DNA of 64,000 bases from Pachyseris speciosa (Eukaryota > Cnidaria > Anthozoa > Scleractinia > Pachyseridae). The notes under the pieces were generated by a model. That model made no database searches. It was not told where the DNA came from and saw only the letters and a program-made list of their open reading frames with translations. The stretch is from positions 402,501 through 466,500 of the forward strand of contig JAEMWC010000394.1 of the NCBI GenBank assembly GCA_016490735.1. Direction: 5' to 3'. Positions 42,059 through 54,680 of this stretch are shown here, one piece after another. A program made the translations under genes and the position numbers. How positions within the stretch are numbered: the stretch's first letter is position 1; every line of letters starts with the position of its first letter.

Positions 42059-42738
42059 TTAAGGTGGCTCTATATAGTATTTTACAAAGCTTTGGATATT
42101 ACATATGCATAAATAATTTCTCCCATGGCAAATGTTTATCACATAGCACTCGGTAGAAGGTCAATAATAAAAACCTACAGCCTTGGACTACGTTTGGAAG
42201 ACTCTTTCAGAACCTTAATGTTGTTGCTATGGCAACTACTGATAGAAATGCTTGGCTTGTTTTTTGAACCTACCTGACTTCTAGATGGTGTTTCTAGGTT
42301 TCTACACGGTGAATTTTCTTTGTTTTGGGGGAAACAGAGTAAACATACAAGGAGTTTCAACTGACAAAGCTACAAGAAAATCTGTACATAACTTTCGGAG
42401 GAATTCGCAGTTTTCGTTTTTGAAGCGTATTACATTAATGTATGTATAAAATTTGATGATTTTTTCCTAACAGCGAGAAAAAGAAAAATCCTATCCATGT
42501 GTAAATTTTTAAAAAAATTCACCGTCTGGAACGCGCCCAATATGCGTTTTTGGATCACTCAAAAACCCTTGTTTTTCGTGACGTCATCAAAGTAGAAATT
42601 CTTCAAGTTACGGTATTGCGCATGCTCGCGTTTCGCTTTCTTCGCACGTGCCAGTTGAGTAGTTAAGAAGTGGAAGCTTCTTTTCCCCACTACGGCGAAA
42701 AGTATACCTAAGTGTTGTAATACTTATGGAAATGCGTT

Positions 42739-45284
42739 TTAACTTGTGGTTTCCTCCGCTGCTTTGAAGTGTTCAACGATCTTGGCTAAAATACGGGTTG
42801 TTTTTGTCACTCGCGGGGCCTTGCTAGTTGTTGAAGATGGCGGCAGAGACAATATTCCAACAAGCCCTTTTGCTCCGAACTTCTCGTAAACGTTCCTAAG
42901 ATCTCGATATGAAATGCCACTTCCGGCTATTTTTTCAGCAATCGGTTGCTTGATGGGAAATCCCGCGTTTGTTGGATGATAAAGAGTTCCTCGGAACGTC
43001 TGCAGGAGTTCGTAGCGACGATCAAGGTATTTCATGTCGTTTTCTGCGTATTGTGCTGTTGACATGTTTTCTGTCAACATGTCCTCTGAAATGTTCAAAC
43101 GGGAGTCAAAGACTATTCTTCTTAAGGCTCTAACATCCTCCATTGCATCGTGTGCGGGGAAAGGTTCATGGAAAAGTGTCTGATAAATGGATTGTTGATT
43201 TAATTTAACTGTGGAACCATCTGATAAGACCAGAGAGGAATGTTTACGTTTGACTAAGTTCTTCATCGCAGGGAGAGTGTCGGAGAAGAAAACGTTAAGA
43301 CAGGAAAGTTTCTCACAAAGTTGATGTCCACCTTGACGAAGAAGGGTTGGAGTATCGAAAACTTGAGTTGTGCCCGATTAAAACAGTATAAATATTATTA
43401 TCGCTTTTCACACGCCTGACAGTTTTCTCTAAGTAGGTTAGAAAATTTTCCAGTGACTTTCCAAGTGACGCAGTTTCGACTGGTTGATTGTCTTTGAACA
43501 GGGTCCTGACGCCTCTGACTGTTCGGACACTTAAACCATTTACCCTTGTAGCATGAATATCTACATCCCTCGAAGGCAATATATAGTCGTTAAAACAGTG
43601 CAAACCTGATTGATCAACTGCTGAAAGTTGACATATTTCTGCGGTTTTTCCAGACGTGTTTGTTTCAATATCGTAAATGACGAAATTGTAAACATTGTTT
43701 CTGTCATGAGGAAATTTCTCTGCCACTGGTCTGATGGTTAATTCAGGAATGCACGTTTCAAAGTTTTTCAGCTCCTCACTTGAAATTTTCAAATTGATGA
43801 TGTCGAATTCTTGGATCAGTTTGGTAGAATTGTTTGGATCAAAGTTAAGTCCTATTCCACTCTGGTATGTGTTTCCTTCCTTAGCTTGTTTTTTACCATC
43901 AAGATTTAACTTCTGCTTATGTAGTTGAGCTCTTCGGCGTTTGAAATTGATGCTGTTTTTTCTTAGTTTGTCTTGGGTAGCTATGTGATCCATCTTTTCA
44001 ATGTAGCTGATACAGTGTATACCAGGTTCAATATTGAGGCTCTCAAGTGTTTGGCTTATGTACTGATATCCAAGGTTTACTTGCGAGATGCCACAGGCCA
44101 CGCGGAAGTCATTACTTTTACTTGCACCATAGTATCTAATTTTGGGATTTTTTGAGCCTATAACACTGTTTAGGGCTTCATTTCTCTGCGAATTTGCCCC
44201 AGGTGATAACTTTGCAACTACTATGTCAGTACAATATTCATCAAAAATTCTCTCCAAAGCTTTCCTTAAATCATCGCCATAGAGATCTTTGCCATAGGGT
44301 AAGTCAGAGTGTTTATAGTTAATAGGGTCTTTCTTGGCACCACACCAGGACTCATTGCAATTTTTGTGGTTTCCAAACGAATGTGGTAGAATGCTTTTTA
44401 AGGATTTTTGACGGGCTGATGGATTTCCCTTATTTTGAGACACACTATAAGTAAAACATTTGACCAGGTAGTTGATAACTTTCTGTGAGAGAGTTGATGA
44501 ATTTACAAATTTCCCACCTTGGCTTAGGTTATACAACCTTGTAATTAGTGATCTTTTGGCATGCACAATGTCTGTCCACTTTTCTACAGGATAAGGGACC
44601 TTCTCTTTTATATGTGCCGCTGTTGTGGAGTCTTCATCCCCGACATAAACAGATAGTTTGACATTAGAATTTAGGCTTTCAGTAAACAAATGGACTGCTG
44701 CCATAGGCTCCATTGCTTTTGATGATGCTGTATGATTGAGTCGATAACTGTGTTGCTTGGCTTCTTTTCCAGTATTTTTAGCATTCGTGCAAACCCTGCA
44801 GGATTTTGTTCTCTTAGTATAATCCATAACCTTGCCATAAGTTAAATCCATGACTGCAGCATGGCCGGTTGATGAGTTATGCCCCTTTCCCTGTTTTTGC
44901 CAACCCATGTCATATGAGCAGGGGATATTGATGCAGCCTTGGTCATCTGCTTTTACACCTTTTTGATGGCAGCATTTCTTTCTTCTGACATTGCAGTTTT
45001 GCAACTTTTCTTTGTTACTTGCTCTACTGCATGCCCAATCTCATTTTCTCTACTCTTGAAAGTTACTGAATTCATAGAGGGAATATTTAATGTACACAGT
45101 AAATTATTTAGGTGGGTTTCACCGATTCCTGTATGTAGACACCCAAGAACAGCTCTTGAATTAACATCATGACTGAAAGGACCTCTTTGACCACTCCTGT
45201 GTTCACTGGAGGTCTTGACAACTTTTTCTGTACCACACACTGCACAGGTAACTGAGAACACTGGGGCTAACCCACATTTTTTTT
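42739..45284 (-). pseudogene. Mutator-type transposase domain + DEDDh exonuclease, frameshifted
   Basis: Main coding exon. Order: CGLAPVFSVTCAVCG zinc pair, VNSRAVLGCLHTGIGETHLN, then the transposase core (INIPCSYDMGWQKQGKGHNS, SCRVCTNAKNTGKEAK, VYVGDEDSTTAAH). A DnaQ/TREX-like exonuclease follows, with Asp-Glu in VIYDIETN, LIGHNSS plus a following Asp, and His-Asp in HDAMEDVRAL. Two single-base shifts break it: near 44975 (within the overlap 44953-45004) and near 43340, inside the second exonuclease motif. The frames are 45420-44953, 45004-43313 and 43266-42739. The exonuclease could process element ends, but that is inference. Confidence 0.8.
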
Positions 45285-45798
45285 CTGCTGTTATGTTCCA
45301 CAATGACAAATTTGCTGAAAATGAAGTGACAATATTGATACTAAGGAAAATCTGATACTTTGTTCTGGCAGTGTGTCTTGGAATAAATGAGCACAAGTAA
45401 GTTTTTGCAAAACTTAACATTTCACAAATGCAGTGAATGCAATTTGTGGTCTGTGGAAAATTTACAACTGCTTGTTTGTTCCAAATTTACCAAAAACATT
45501 AATGTTGCTAACAACAGACATACAAATGTGTGATGCTTGGTATAGGGTAAGGGTAAGGGTTTCAGAACTTGCCTGAAACTTTAAGGACCAACCCCAGGCT
45601 TTTTATGGCTGATTGCATATGAGAAGTTTTGTAATGTATTAAAGATATACATGTATAATCAATGTCATAATTGTTCTTTGGAAACCTGTTAATTTTATAG
45701 CCTCAAACTTGTGTGTACTTGTCATTAAAAACAGAGACTTCATTTTGACTTTTCTCTAGTGTTGATTTTCTTCAGGCAGAAAAGTGTTTCTTCTCACC

Positions 45799-45857
45799 TG
45801 CTTTACAGTGCTGGCAACATTTCAATGAACTTCTCAAAACATCCAAGTCCATAATTC
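45799..45857 (-). CDS. Transposon gene exon 2 (candidate)
   Basis: A short segment encoding MDLDVLRSSLKCCQHCKA is bounded by an AG on its 5' side and by a consensus donor GCAG/GTGAGAAG at 45799/45798. The phase matches a splice to the acceptor at 45284/45285 (AACAGCAG). The Cys pattern matches the first zinc pair before the Mutator domain. It is too short for ORF callers. Confidence 0.5.
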
Positions 45858-46192
45858 TACTTCCATGTGGAATGCAATTTTCCTTGTTTGTTTGTTTCTG
45901 ATAAAAATTCAAAACTTGTACGTTTCAATTGTAATTATATTATTAGGTTGTAGCTGTAACAAAACATTTGTTGCAGTTTTAATATGAACTGTCAAAATTT
46001 TCAGGTCTAATCGTATCGACGAGATAATTTGCTATGAACTACCTGTGGTATAATACAAAAGTTCAAATTGAGAACTATTTCAGAGCAAAGAAAGTCTTGA
46101 TGAAGCACTTGTCTTAAAACTTTTAAGTGAATTACTTGGTGCCACGTATAGCGAAAAAAAAAAAAAAGATTTAAACCACGCCTGACTTAAAC

Positions 46193-46685
46193 GTGTTTCT
46201 CTTTTCTTCGGTGGGGACAAATCTTCGACCATTCCTTGAAACTCTAATTTCCTCTTTGCCCTCCACTCCTTTATCCCACGAGTCCTGTCCTCCGTGTTTT
46301 CACTTCGAGTGGGTTTCTTTCCAGAGAACCGACCCTTTTCGTCACGCAATGGTGGTTGTTTTTCCGGTGTCAGTTGCGCCCTTACAGATGTTCCAGCTGT
46401 TTTCGGTGTTTCATCGCCCAGGGAACTCAAAGCGAAGCCTCCGACCATAAAAAGTGCACCGTGACCACTCTGCGACTTCCTTCGCGTACGATCACGACCG
46501 TCTTTTCTCACTAATGTCGGCACGATAAGTACTGCGAATTGGCTCCTCAGTTTAACCACGTCAGGAGAAGACGAAAGAAGCATATTTTTCAACACATTTC
46601 TAGGCGTTTTTTGACGAACACTTATTCCGGACAAAAAGGATAGCGGTAAGTGGAACGCGACTCGCGATAAAAATCTCGCCGCCAT
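46193..46685 (-). CDS. Transposon gene exon 1 (candidate)
   Basis: An ATG at 46685 in strong context (AACATGGCGGCG) opens a frame with a possible amphipathic N-terminus (MAARFLSRVAFHLPLSF). A basic region follows, with RDEKGRFSGKKPTRSE and ending near KRETRLS around 46195, where a donor-like sequence occurs. RDEKGRFS-type segments precede the zinc-binding part in Mutator-domain proteins. Upstream codons in the same frame (to 46898) cross the transposon end and are not part of the gene. The donor position is uncertain. Confidence 0.45.
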
Positions 46686-46783
46686 GTTTATTTTTGTTTT
46701 TTCTTTTCTTTTAAATATTCGCGCGCTCGCGCCATTCGTACCCATGCTTCGCGCGCCAAAAAAACTGTATAGAGCCACCTTAA

Positions 46784-48580
46784 ACTGCTTGAGCCAACGA
46801 AAATACAAATTACCGAAGGTCTCCAAAAACAAACTGATAAACAATAGTATAGGGACGTGCTGGGGACAACGTGTAAGTGGATTTCTCCCGTCAGACAAAG
46901 AATAATTGCATTGCTTAGCTTGTGTTATAAGACAGCTAAAGAAAAGGGCGCACTCTGATTGGTCAATTAACCATGTTTATAAACTAAAATTTCGCTTTAT
47001 AACATAGCTGGTAAATTAGTGCAGTCAAATTCAATTGCGCGAGCGTGCTTCATATTCCTATTGTGCACGCTGTTGACGTAGCAGCTGAGGGAATTTCTCT
47101 TTATAGCGGAGCTCCGCGCGCCAAAGTTTCGTCGCGTAACATGATTAATTTTCGATTTTTGTTTGTATAAACCGGTAAGAATCAGCGTTTGGATGTCTTG
47201 GTGTACGTGTCTACGAGAGAAAGTGTGTTTTAAGGCAGAAACTCTCGCTCGAGGGAAAAAAAGTCGATCAAATGCATGTCTCAAAATCTGACAGAAAGTT
47301 GTCAAAAAGCTGTCAAGAAAATGTCAGAAACCAGCGCTTAAAGCTTCACGCTTCATTTGAAAAATATCTTCGTCCAAAGACTGTAAATAGTGAAGTGTCG
47401 CCGTTTAACTTGATTAATTCTCGAGCTTTTTGTTGAACCGGTAAGAATCAGTGTTTGGATGTGAAAAACAGCAAAATGTGTTGGTTGGCTTTGATAATTT
47501 TATCGTGGATGGGTCTGCGAGGGAGAAGCTCGTGTGGTTTTGCAAGCGCTGTCTTCGCTACAACTGGATGACGTTTTGCCGCTGAGAATCTTTAATTGAA
47601 GAGGCTTCCTCGGTGGACATGGGAAGTAACAGTGAAACTATCAAGCCACTTTAGGATCTTGTGTCTTCTTAGCTAAGGAAAGATATCATGTCAAATGGCA
47701 TTATTATTCAGCTCTGCCGCGTTCCGAGTGATTGCCAACTTACTCTCTCTCTCCCTGACTGAACTATCAGGTTCGTATAAGCTTATCTTTTTGTCTTTTC
47801 TGCGGACATTTATGTCAAATTTACTTAGCAATGTTTAAAAAACTGACTACGAGATATGTTTGTTACTTGTCTCAATTCTCTACCTTCTCCAAGAATCTTC
47901 CGTGAAAAGTACGCATCGTGCTTTGTTTTCAGTGTTGTTTTGTAGTTTTTGAACCGCGGTCAGTCCTGTTGACTGATCTAAACAATCAGTTTCGTATCCC
48001 TTTTTGTCTTTTCTACGGTCATTTATGTCAAAATTGCTTAGAAATTTTTTCTGGCTTAATACAAGATGTGTTTGTTACTAGCTACTCTTGTTTACTTACT
48101 CCACCTTCTCCACCGAGAATCTTTTGACAAACATACGCATCGCACTTTGTTTTCTTGCAATGTTTTGTTTTTGATCCACTTGGAATTCCTTTGTGGACTC
48201 AAGAATGTTTGTCTTTTTTTGCAAACGTTTGCCGTATCGAAAACTCTTCACTTTCCCTACAGCTGCTCAATTTTTTGGACACAAAATTGGCCCAAGGAAA
48301 GCCATGCGAAGTTGCTCGGTGACAGTGAGCTTTTATATAATATTTAAACTATTACTACCGCGTTGAAAATGTTATAAAACAATTGGTCCATGTGTCAGCT
48401 GTGCTTTTTTGGGCGAGATTTTACAAAATTTGTATCGTTTCAATCGTCATAGTGTCTACTGAAGTATTAAGCCGCTGCAAATTCTGTGAATAACGTTTCG
48501 CGCGCTTGTTTTTTCTTGGTCATGTAAGACTACATGAACTTTTTAGTGCAATAAAATGGGACTTTGCTACGATGTTTATG
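46784..48580. other. Intergenic stretch, no recognised gene
   Basis: GC-richer patches with CpG near 47030-47260 and repeated phrases (ACCGGTAAGAATCAGCGTTTGGATGT-like at 47171 and 47439; TTTTTGTCTTTTCT(G/A)CGG...ATTTATGTCAAA at 47789 and 48003) point to old tandem duplication. It could be a promoter or 5' UTR region, but no coding exon is convincing. Confidence 0.4.
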
Positions 48581-48785
48581 ATATGTTATAAAACGAATGG
48601 TAAACGTATTAGCGTGCACTATTGAGTTATGAATGCACTTGGGAGGTATGCTAAGCATTCAAGATGCTAGAGTCGCTCTCAGCTACGCCTCGAGCGACTC
48701 TTTACGCTTCTCTCGTGCTTAGCAACCTCCCGCGTGCATCCATTCAATAGCGCACGCCGATCCGTTTACCATTTGTTAACTAAGA
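48580..48785. repeat. Foldback MITE
   Basis: Imperfect inverted arms of ~80 bp: ACGAATGGTAAACG...GGGAGGTATGCTAAGCA against TGCTTAGCAACCTCCCG...CGTTTACCATTTGTTAAC. The centre contains a shorter GAGTCGCTC/GAGCGACTC palindrome. No coding capacity. Confidence 0.65.
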
Positions 48786-49405
48786 TAATAATTACTTTGG
48801 ACAAAGGTCCCATAACCGACCTCTGAAGGCAACAGGCAATCACTGTGGCTTTCTTTAAAACACAATTTGGTTAAGGTACTTCACTGGAAGGAAACATTTC
48901 GGATCATTTCGACCTGGGTCTCATTGTGACCATTGTGTCTTTCTGTATGAAGGCTATTGAGACGCCGGCTGTCCCCACATTGAATCTAAACTCGCATACT
49001 TGCACAGACGCTGCACAAGCCGTCAGTATTAAACACTCTCTATTGCAGGAATTTATCTCTTTTAAAATGTCCACTACTGCAATGCAACCTGGTAAACATT
49101 TCTTACAGTGTACTCTCTCCCCTTCAATTTTCAATATTAGTTGCAGAGCAAGTATATATTAGAAGGTAATCATGCGATATCCTCGGACATATTACTTGCG
49201 AATTGTGCTGTCTCTTAGGTTTCCCGCCTTTATTTACTAAGCGCCATCTCTTCGTTGTTATGATCATGATACTCCTTGTACAAAGCGCTTGTGGCCACCA
49301 CAATATAAATAATATAGGCAAACTTTTCCTGTACAATGTATATCAGTGAAAATAAGTTATCAGAACTGATTTCACTGGCGGATTCTTCTGTCTCATATAT
49401 AGGTT
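48786..49405. repeat. Diverged copy of a dispersed repeat
   Basis: Contains the GGTAATCATGCGATATCCTC...TCCCGCC...AAGCGCCATCTCT...ATGATCAT...ACAAAGCGCTTG block. The same block recurs, diverged, near 50990-51110, 51545-51650, 61305-61450 and 62465-62580. No coding capacity recognised. Confidence 0.55.
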
Positions 49406-49640
49406 CCCCCCGGGGGGAAGGTACTCCCTTATTATATATGGGCTAGATAGGTATGTGCGGCCCTGAAGGGTATGGTTTTTAAGCCGTTTTGGTCTGAAAT
49501 AGGGTATGGTTTGTGCACTCTATTCCTGAATTGAGTACGTCATTTTAGAAGAAGCTACTTCTTCATCATTAGGCAATAAGACCATCAACAAAAGAGTCAC
49601 CAAAGCCCTTCTGAAATTATGAAAATTTGGTTTATCAACG

Positions 49641-49671
<31 letters not shown>

Positions 49672-49677
49672 GGATTC

Positions 49678-49708
<31 letters not shown>

Positions 49709-49972
49709 CGTTGATAAACCAAATTTTCGTGTTTCACTCCCCCACCGACGCAGCACCACAGTTTCTCTAGAAACTAATCCCCTTCCTTCTGAAATTATGT
49801 TTACGCCAACCACGTACGTGAAATAGGTCTGAAATAGGGTATCGAATTTTTGGTTAGGTCTGAAGTAGGGTAGGGAAAATCACAGATTTTGGTCTGAAAT
49901 AGGGTAAGGGTTTCAGGAAGCGGGCCGCACACCCCTACCTAATTTTTCTGGGAGTACCCCCCCCCTGGGGGG
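49406..49972. mobile_element. MITE with GC-palindromic ends
   Basis: The ends CCCCCCGGGGGGAAGGTACT and AGTACCCCCCCCCTGGGGGG are inverted copies. The interior has several GGTCTGAAATAGGGTA repeats in direct orientation. It is interrupted by the insert at 49622-49784. No transposase. Confidence 0.7.
49622..49784. mobile_element. Palindromic Penelope-derived insert with 15-bp target duplication
   Basis: A perfect 52-bp inverted repeat with a 4-bp centre (49621-49672, 49677-49728) is followed by a tail with CGACGCAGCACCACAG. The insert is bounded by CCTTCTGAAATTATG (49607-49621, 49785-49799), a 15-bp target duplication within the host MITE. The palindrome arm is shared with the fragment at 6862-6960. 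Confidence 0.75.
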
Positions 49973-52245
49973 TTTCCCCGAGAAATTTTATCTCCGAATT
50001 GTTTACCTGCGTATCTGACCACATTTCCAGTTCAAGCGGTCGGCTATACATGTACTGTGTTTATCAAAATAAAATATGTTCCATTATTCGAGACTGAAAG
50101 TTTGTGCAGTCAGACAAGCATACAGGAGGGGACTTAGTTATCTTTTCTCAACAAGACAAGCGTAAGCTTTTCACTGAAACCTTCAACATGGTGTGATAAA
50201 TAGGCCTCACCATCAGGGAAGATAACACCAGACATTAGTCAGCCAATCATGCGATACGCTTTGAAAATTTTGCCAGCGAACTTCTCAGTCTACCTCTTAT
50301 AGGGCTTTATACAATGTAGGTTTCTCCGCCAGATTTTACCTCAGAAATGCTTATGAGACCACCGTTAACATCAGTGCCACATTCCCAGTTCAAGCGGTTG
50401 AGCTCATCTCAGCAAGGCTATAACATTTTGACACTGTCTTTATTTTAGAGGACTACGTTTCAGTTATAATATGGAAGAAAGACATAGCACTAAACATAGA
50501 TTGAGGTCTGAATGCAGTTGATGTGGGGCAGGAGCCCATCACTAGTGATAGGCTCCTGTGTGCGGCCGTTTCACACCTAAATGATCTGTGTCCTCCGTTC
50601 AGCAGGAATTCAACCCTTAAATCGATCAGTGAATTGCCTATCGCATCCACCACAGTATTACAATTGGCGACAAATTCCTCCCGTCAGACAAAGAATTGCA
50701 ACCAGTCTGGCGGATGAAATAAATTAATACGATCACCTTATCGTTTGATGGTCAAGATGAGCTTGCGTTACGATAGAATGAGTCAGTTACCACCGAATAA
50801 CAAGCGCGTCCGGCTATGAAGGAAATCGCTGTGTGTCGGGCCAAGGTCCTCACATTCAATGTCCTCACAAGAAATTATAAGTGGCCAAAGAAGAATTTGG
50901 TAAGATAGTTCACTGGGAAACATTTTTACCTTTGATGATCTGATCTCTTTTGTATCAAGGAACTCATGCTGTGACATTTTATTAGCGAAGTTTGCTGTCT
51001 CGTAGGTCTGCAACCAACTTTACCCGCCTTAATTGCACAGCGCCATAACTCGAAGTTTTTGTCACTCACCGTACACTCCTTGTACAAAAGCGCCTGCTCT
51101 CTCCTCAACAAGTCAAACGCAATTTTCGGCTAGATGAGTCGTGATGAATGTGGTCCATTGAGCAAGCCTCAAATCGTTTACTTTTCTCAGGCCGGCATGA
51201 GGGAACAGAATTATTTCTCAATCAAATCCAGGCTTGTTTTTGCTATATAGCCGTAGAATTTTAAGACTTGTTTTTGCTACTAAAGTTTAGAATTCTAAAG
51301 AAGCTAAAGAGAACTCTACCGCTCAAAAGTCTCCAGTTAGATAAAATACTGTACAAAGACATAGCCAGAATGAATGAAAGTCCCATAACTGAAGTGTTCA
51401 TGTCCCCATAACTAACTTAATTTACAATGCAACTTGGGATGATATCTCGTGGTATGTGAAATCCTTGCTCACAAGATCGACGGAGAGCCGACTAGAAGGG
51501 ACTGCTCGCGGTCTAAAGCACAATTTTACTGCTGAATTTTTTTCTCTCCTAGGTTTCGCGCCAAATTTACCCGCCTAATTGCTCAGCGCCATCTCTCGCG
51601 CTAATTTCCTCATGATCATCACACTACTTGCACAAAGCGCTTGCTTTCTCCACACCAAACCAAGCGCAATTTGAATTGCCTTGCTTAGTTGTAATTATCA
51701 CCGATTAATGTGGTCCAGTGTGCGAAACCGAAATTTTGTTTTGTCAGGCCTGCATACATGAGGGAACAGAATTATTTATCAATCGAAACTAGGCTTGTTT
51801 TTGCTATACAGTGTAGAATTTTAAAGAAGTTAAAGAGAACTTCACCGCCCAAAAGTCTACAATCAAATAAAATACGGTAGAAAGACAGCGAGAAATGAAT
51901 GAAAGACATGAAAGTCCCATCAACTGAGGTCTCGAGACAATTACTGCAAAGTGTCAATGTCCCCACAACTAACCAAACTTACATTGATGCAACTTGGGAT
52001 ATCTCGTGGTATGTGAGAGCCGGCGAAGATGTCAGCGGCATGTCGCATAGCATATAGCTTTCGGCAGCGATCAAGAATAAGCAATCGATCGACTATGAAA
52101 AAACAATAGTTTCAAGAAATCTTAGTACAGTGGCCGATAATCTTAGCGTTAAAAACCAGTCAGTGTGCTCAGTTTAAAAATCCTCTGTCGCTGATATTCC
52201 TCTTATAATCTTCGCGTCAAAATTTCACAACAGCATAGCATCATG
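49973..52245. repeat. Region of diverged dispersed repeats
   Basis: Blocks at 50450-50760, 51545-51660 and 51680-52100 recur, diverged, at 61900-62150, 62465-62580 and 62600-63060 respectively. They share phrases such as TTTCTCCCGTCAGACAAAGAATT and AACTTGGGATGATATCTCGTGGTATGTGA. No coding frame is conserved between copies. The family is unknown. Confidence 0.6.
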
Positions 52246-52251
52246 TCTTAA

Positions 52252-53264
52252 CTCTTTTCCATCCAACGTCACACATATGTGATGATAAATACTGCTTCCT
52301 TTTTATGGTTTATTTCTTGTTTAAAGTTTGTCAGAACGTTATAATAATTGTGTGAATAGGACCAACTGTGTTTTAGCAATCATTAAAGCTAAAAATAACG
52401 ACTACAATACCAGAATTCCGCTGCATATCATCGATCGTTTAACAGCAAAGCCCAAAATGCTTGTTTTTTGGCCAGAGAATAACACCAAAATTTACACATT
52501 TTTGTGGCCAACTTTTTAATAAGAAAAACTGCCCAAATATCAAGATTCTACATTTACAGCAAACCTCAAGCTCTCTCCTTATTATCAGCTATGAAACGTT
52601 TCTCTCACATTTGGTGCCTGCCACGTTTCAGCCCGTTTCTGAGATCCAATCTTGTGTGTCTTAACTGGACTCGTTCACGGCCGAAAAGAATTCTGGGAAC
52701 TGTAACCACGCCGCGAGCATAGAACTCTCCTTCAGTTCATTACATAGTTTTTCGATAAGTGCTGAGCCACCCGGTGCTACCAGCAAAATGTTGCATCGAT
52801 GAGTATTTTTAGCGGTCAGAACTAGCCCACATTGCCTCGTTAGCTCCCCGAATCCACTTGCAGAAAGACAAGAGAGACAGGTTCCATATCGAGCCACCAT
52901 CATCACAACAGAGCGTGTTTGGCATCTCCATCAACATAAAACCGCCTCTCACCTCTGGTTTCTTTCAAAGGCTTGCCTTTACCCACATTCTAGCTTAATG
53001 ATGCCAGCATGGGGGCTTCTGCAGAGGAAAATGGCTCAGAAAAGCACTCTAAAACTGACAATTGCACCACAGTCAAGCGATTCCACTGACTCGACAAACA
53101 ACAGCCACTCGGGTGCATCACGTGACTCTAAAGCCTGGGTCCCCAGTATTTCAAGACAGCAGATATTTTCATAATAACTCCATATATGAAGAAGTTAAGA
53201 GCCCCAGACCATTTATTGCCCAAAATCTGGTGAAATAAATAGCACCCACTTGGATCGAAAAGGG
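52252..53264. mobile_element. TTAA-flanked MITE 3
   Basis: Ends CTCTTTTCCATCCAA and TTGGATCGAAAAGGG are imperfect inverted copies flanked by TTAA (52248-52251, 53265-53268). It shares with MITE 2 a coding-like segment on the minus strand (LLVAPGGSALIEKL). It inserted in the left target duplication of the element at 53269-60107. Confidence 0.75.
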
Positions 53265-54680
53265 TTAACAGGAGTACCCAACGAACCGCTCTTCAAAAAT
53301 AACCGCTCTTCACCCTTTTTATCCCTGGCTGGCATTCCCTCAGAACAGTCCTTTTGCTTGCTGGCTTAGCGTAATATTTATTTACTTGCTGGCTGCCTGA
53401 GTTCCAACTCCAGTCCTTGCTGGGAAAATTATTACATTTCTGATCCTGGCAAAACAATTAACAACAGATTTCCGGTTAATTGTTGACAGGAAAATAGGAG
53501 TGGTCTTTTTATTTTAACAGTTGTCAGTCTGTGCACGTCCTTTGTGGTCTTGTGAAAACTTGATGACTTAACAAGTAATTATACGGATTACATTACAGTT
53601 CGCTTGTGTTACCGGTATTTGCTCTCTATTTTGTTCATCTGTCATTAAGAGCGGTAACAGACCGTTGACATTTTTCGTGGATTCTACCCGCCGAAGAAGC
53701 ATTCCGTTGAAAGTTGATGTGTTCATTTTACTGTGCTGAGTCTGTTTCCGGGATTTTCTGAAACTTTGGATACCAGGCTTGTTCACTTTCATTGGCCTTT
53801 TGGTAAGTATCATTGGCGCAATTTACCGTCTACTATCTTGAGGCGTTTGGGAAGAAATTACAGAATTAATTTCTTTTCTTATTTTTTGTGTTGCAGAGCC
53901 AATTTAACCTGAAGTGGTAAGGGGTCGTGAGCGTCTTGACCCGCCAGGCGGCTCGATCCAGCTGAACTAGAAATTGTAGGTAAGGACGACTGTTTTATAA
54001 GTTTTTATTATTATTCGTGCAACATAGACTGACATCGAGAGAATCTGCTCGGCCGGCGGAATTTGAAACAGTCGATCATCGAAGAACAAGCAACGGTGAT
54101 AAAAAATGCTAAAGTAACAACTTAAGAAAGGCGGTCGTTTGATACATTAGATGATACCCTGGGTACCAGAGGTTTTTTTTTTTTAAACAAAGTAACATTC
54201 TGAGTAATTGTGCTTTAAAATTTATGTAGTCAGTGGTGCCAAAACGCTGAAACGTAATGGCACTGACAGCGACGGAAAAACTCTGGGTCTGAACTGTTAT
54301 TGTATTTGAACTCCGTTTATGAATTGCCAAAATTTCGGTCCCAAAACAAACATTCACGGTGCGTTTACCCATGAATACTTGACGGCTTTTTTCTGAATTT
54401 CCTATCATTGGTTCATTGATTTTTATGTGAAAATTTTCGTCGCTTTGGACTGATAAGGCTGATCTTTTTATCCGCTGCACGTGATGGACTTTCAATAGAG
54501 GCGTGCTCGATCAGTACAGTAAGTGATATTTTCCGCTATTAATGTCTATTGACTGCAATATCCTTCATTTCCAATATACATTGCGTTACGACACACATAA
54601 CTTCATTTCAAGATCGAAATAAGCGTAGCATACACATTTGACCTGGCTAGTGATCTCCATTCCGTTCAGGCAATATAGTC

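Larger units (their letters stand above)
42063..46779 (-). mobile_element. TTAA-flanked DNA transposon (Kolobok-like), 4.7 kb
   Basis: The ends are GGTGGCTCTATA (42063-42074) and its complement TATAGAGCCACC (46768-46779), flanked by TTAA on both sides (42059-42062, 46780-46783). It encloses a multi-exon minus-strand gene with a Mutator-type transposase domain and a DEDDh exonuclease. TTAA target duplications point to Kolobok or piggyBac; no piggyBac transposase is seen, so Kolobok-like is the better guess. Confidence 0.7.

Noticed and set aside
45274..45284. Intron of 12 nt (GT...AG) at the 44975 frame break as an alternative to a frameshift
   Set aside because: Far too short for a spliceosomal intron; a single-base shift explains the break.
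46080..46898. Single 272-codon minus-strand protein
   Set aside because: The frame crosses the TTAA transposon end at 46779 and ends in an A-run/intron-like tail; only the part 46193-46685 fits the transposon gene.
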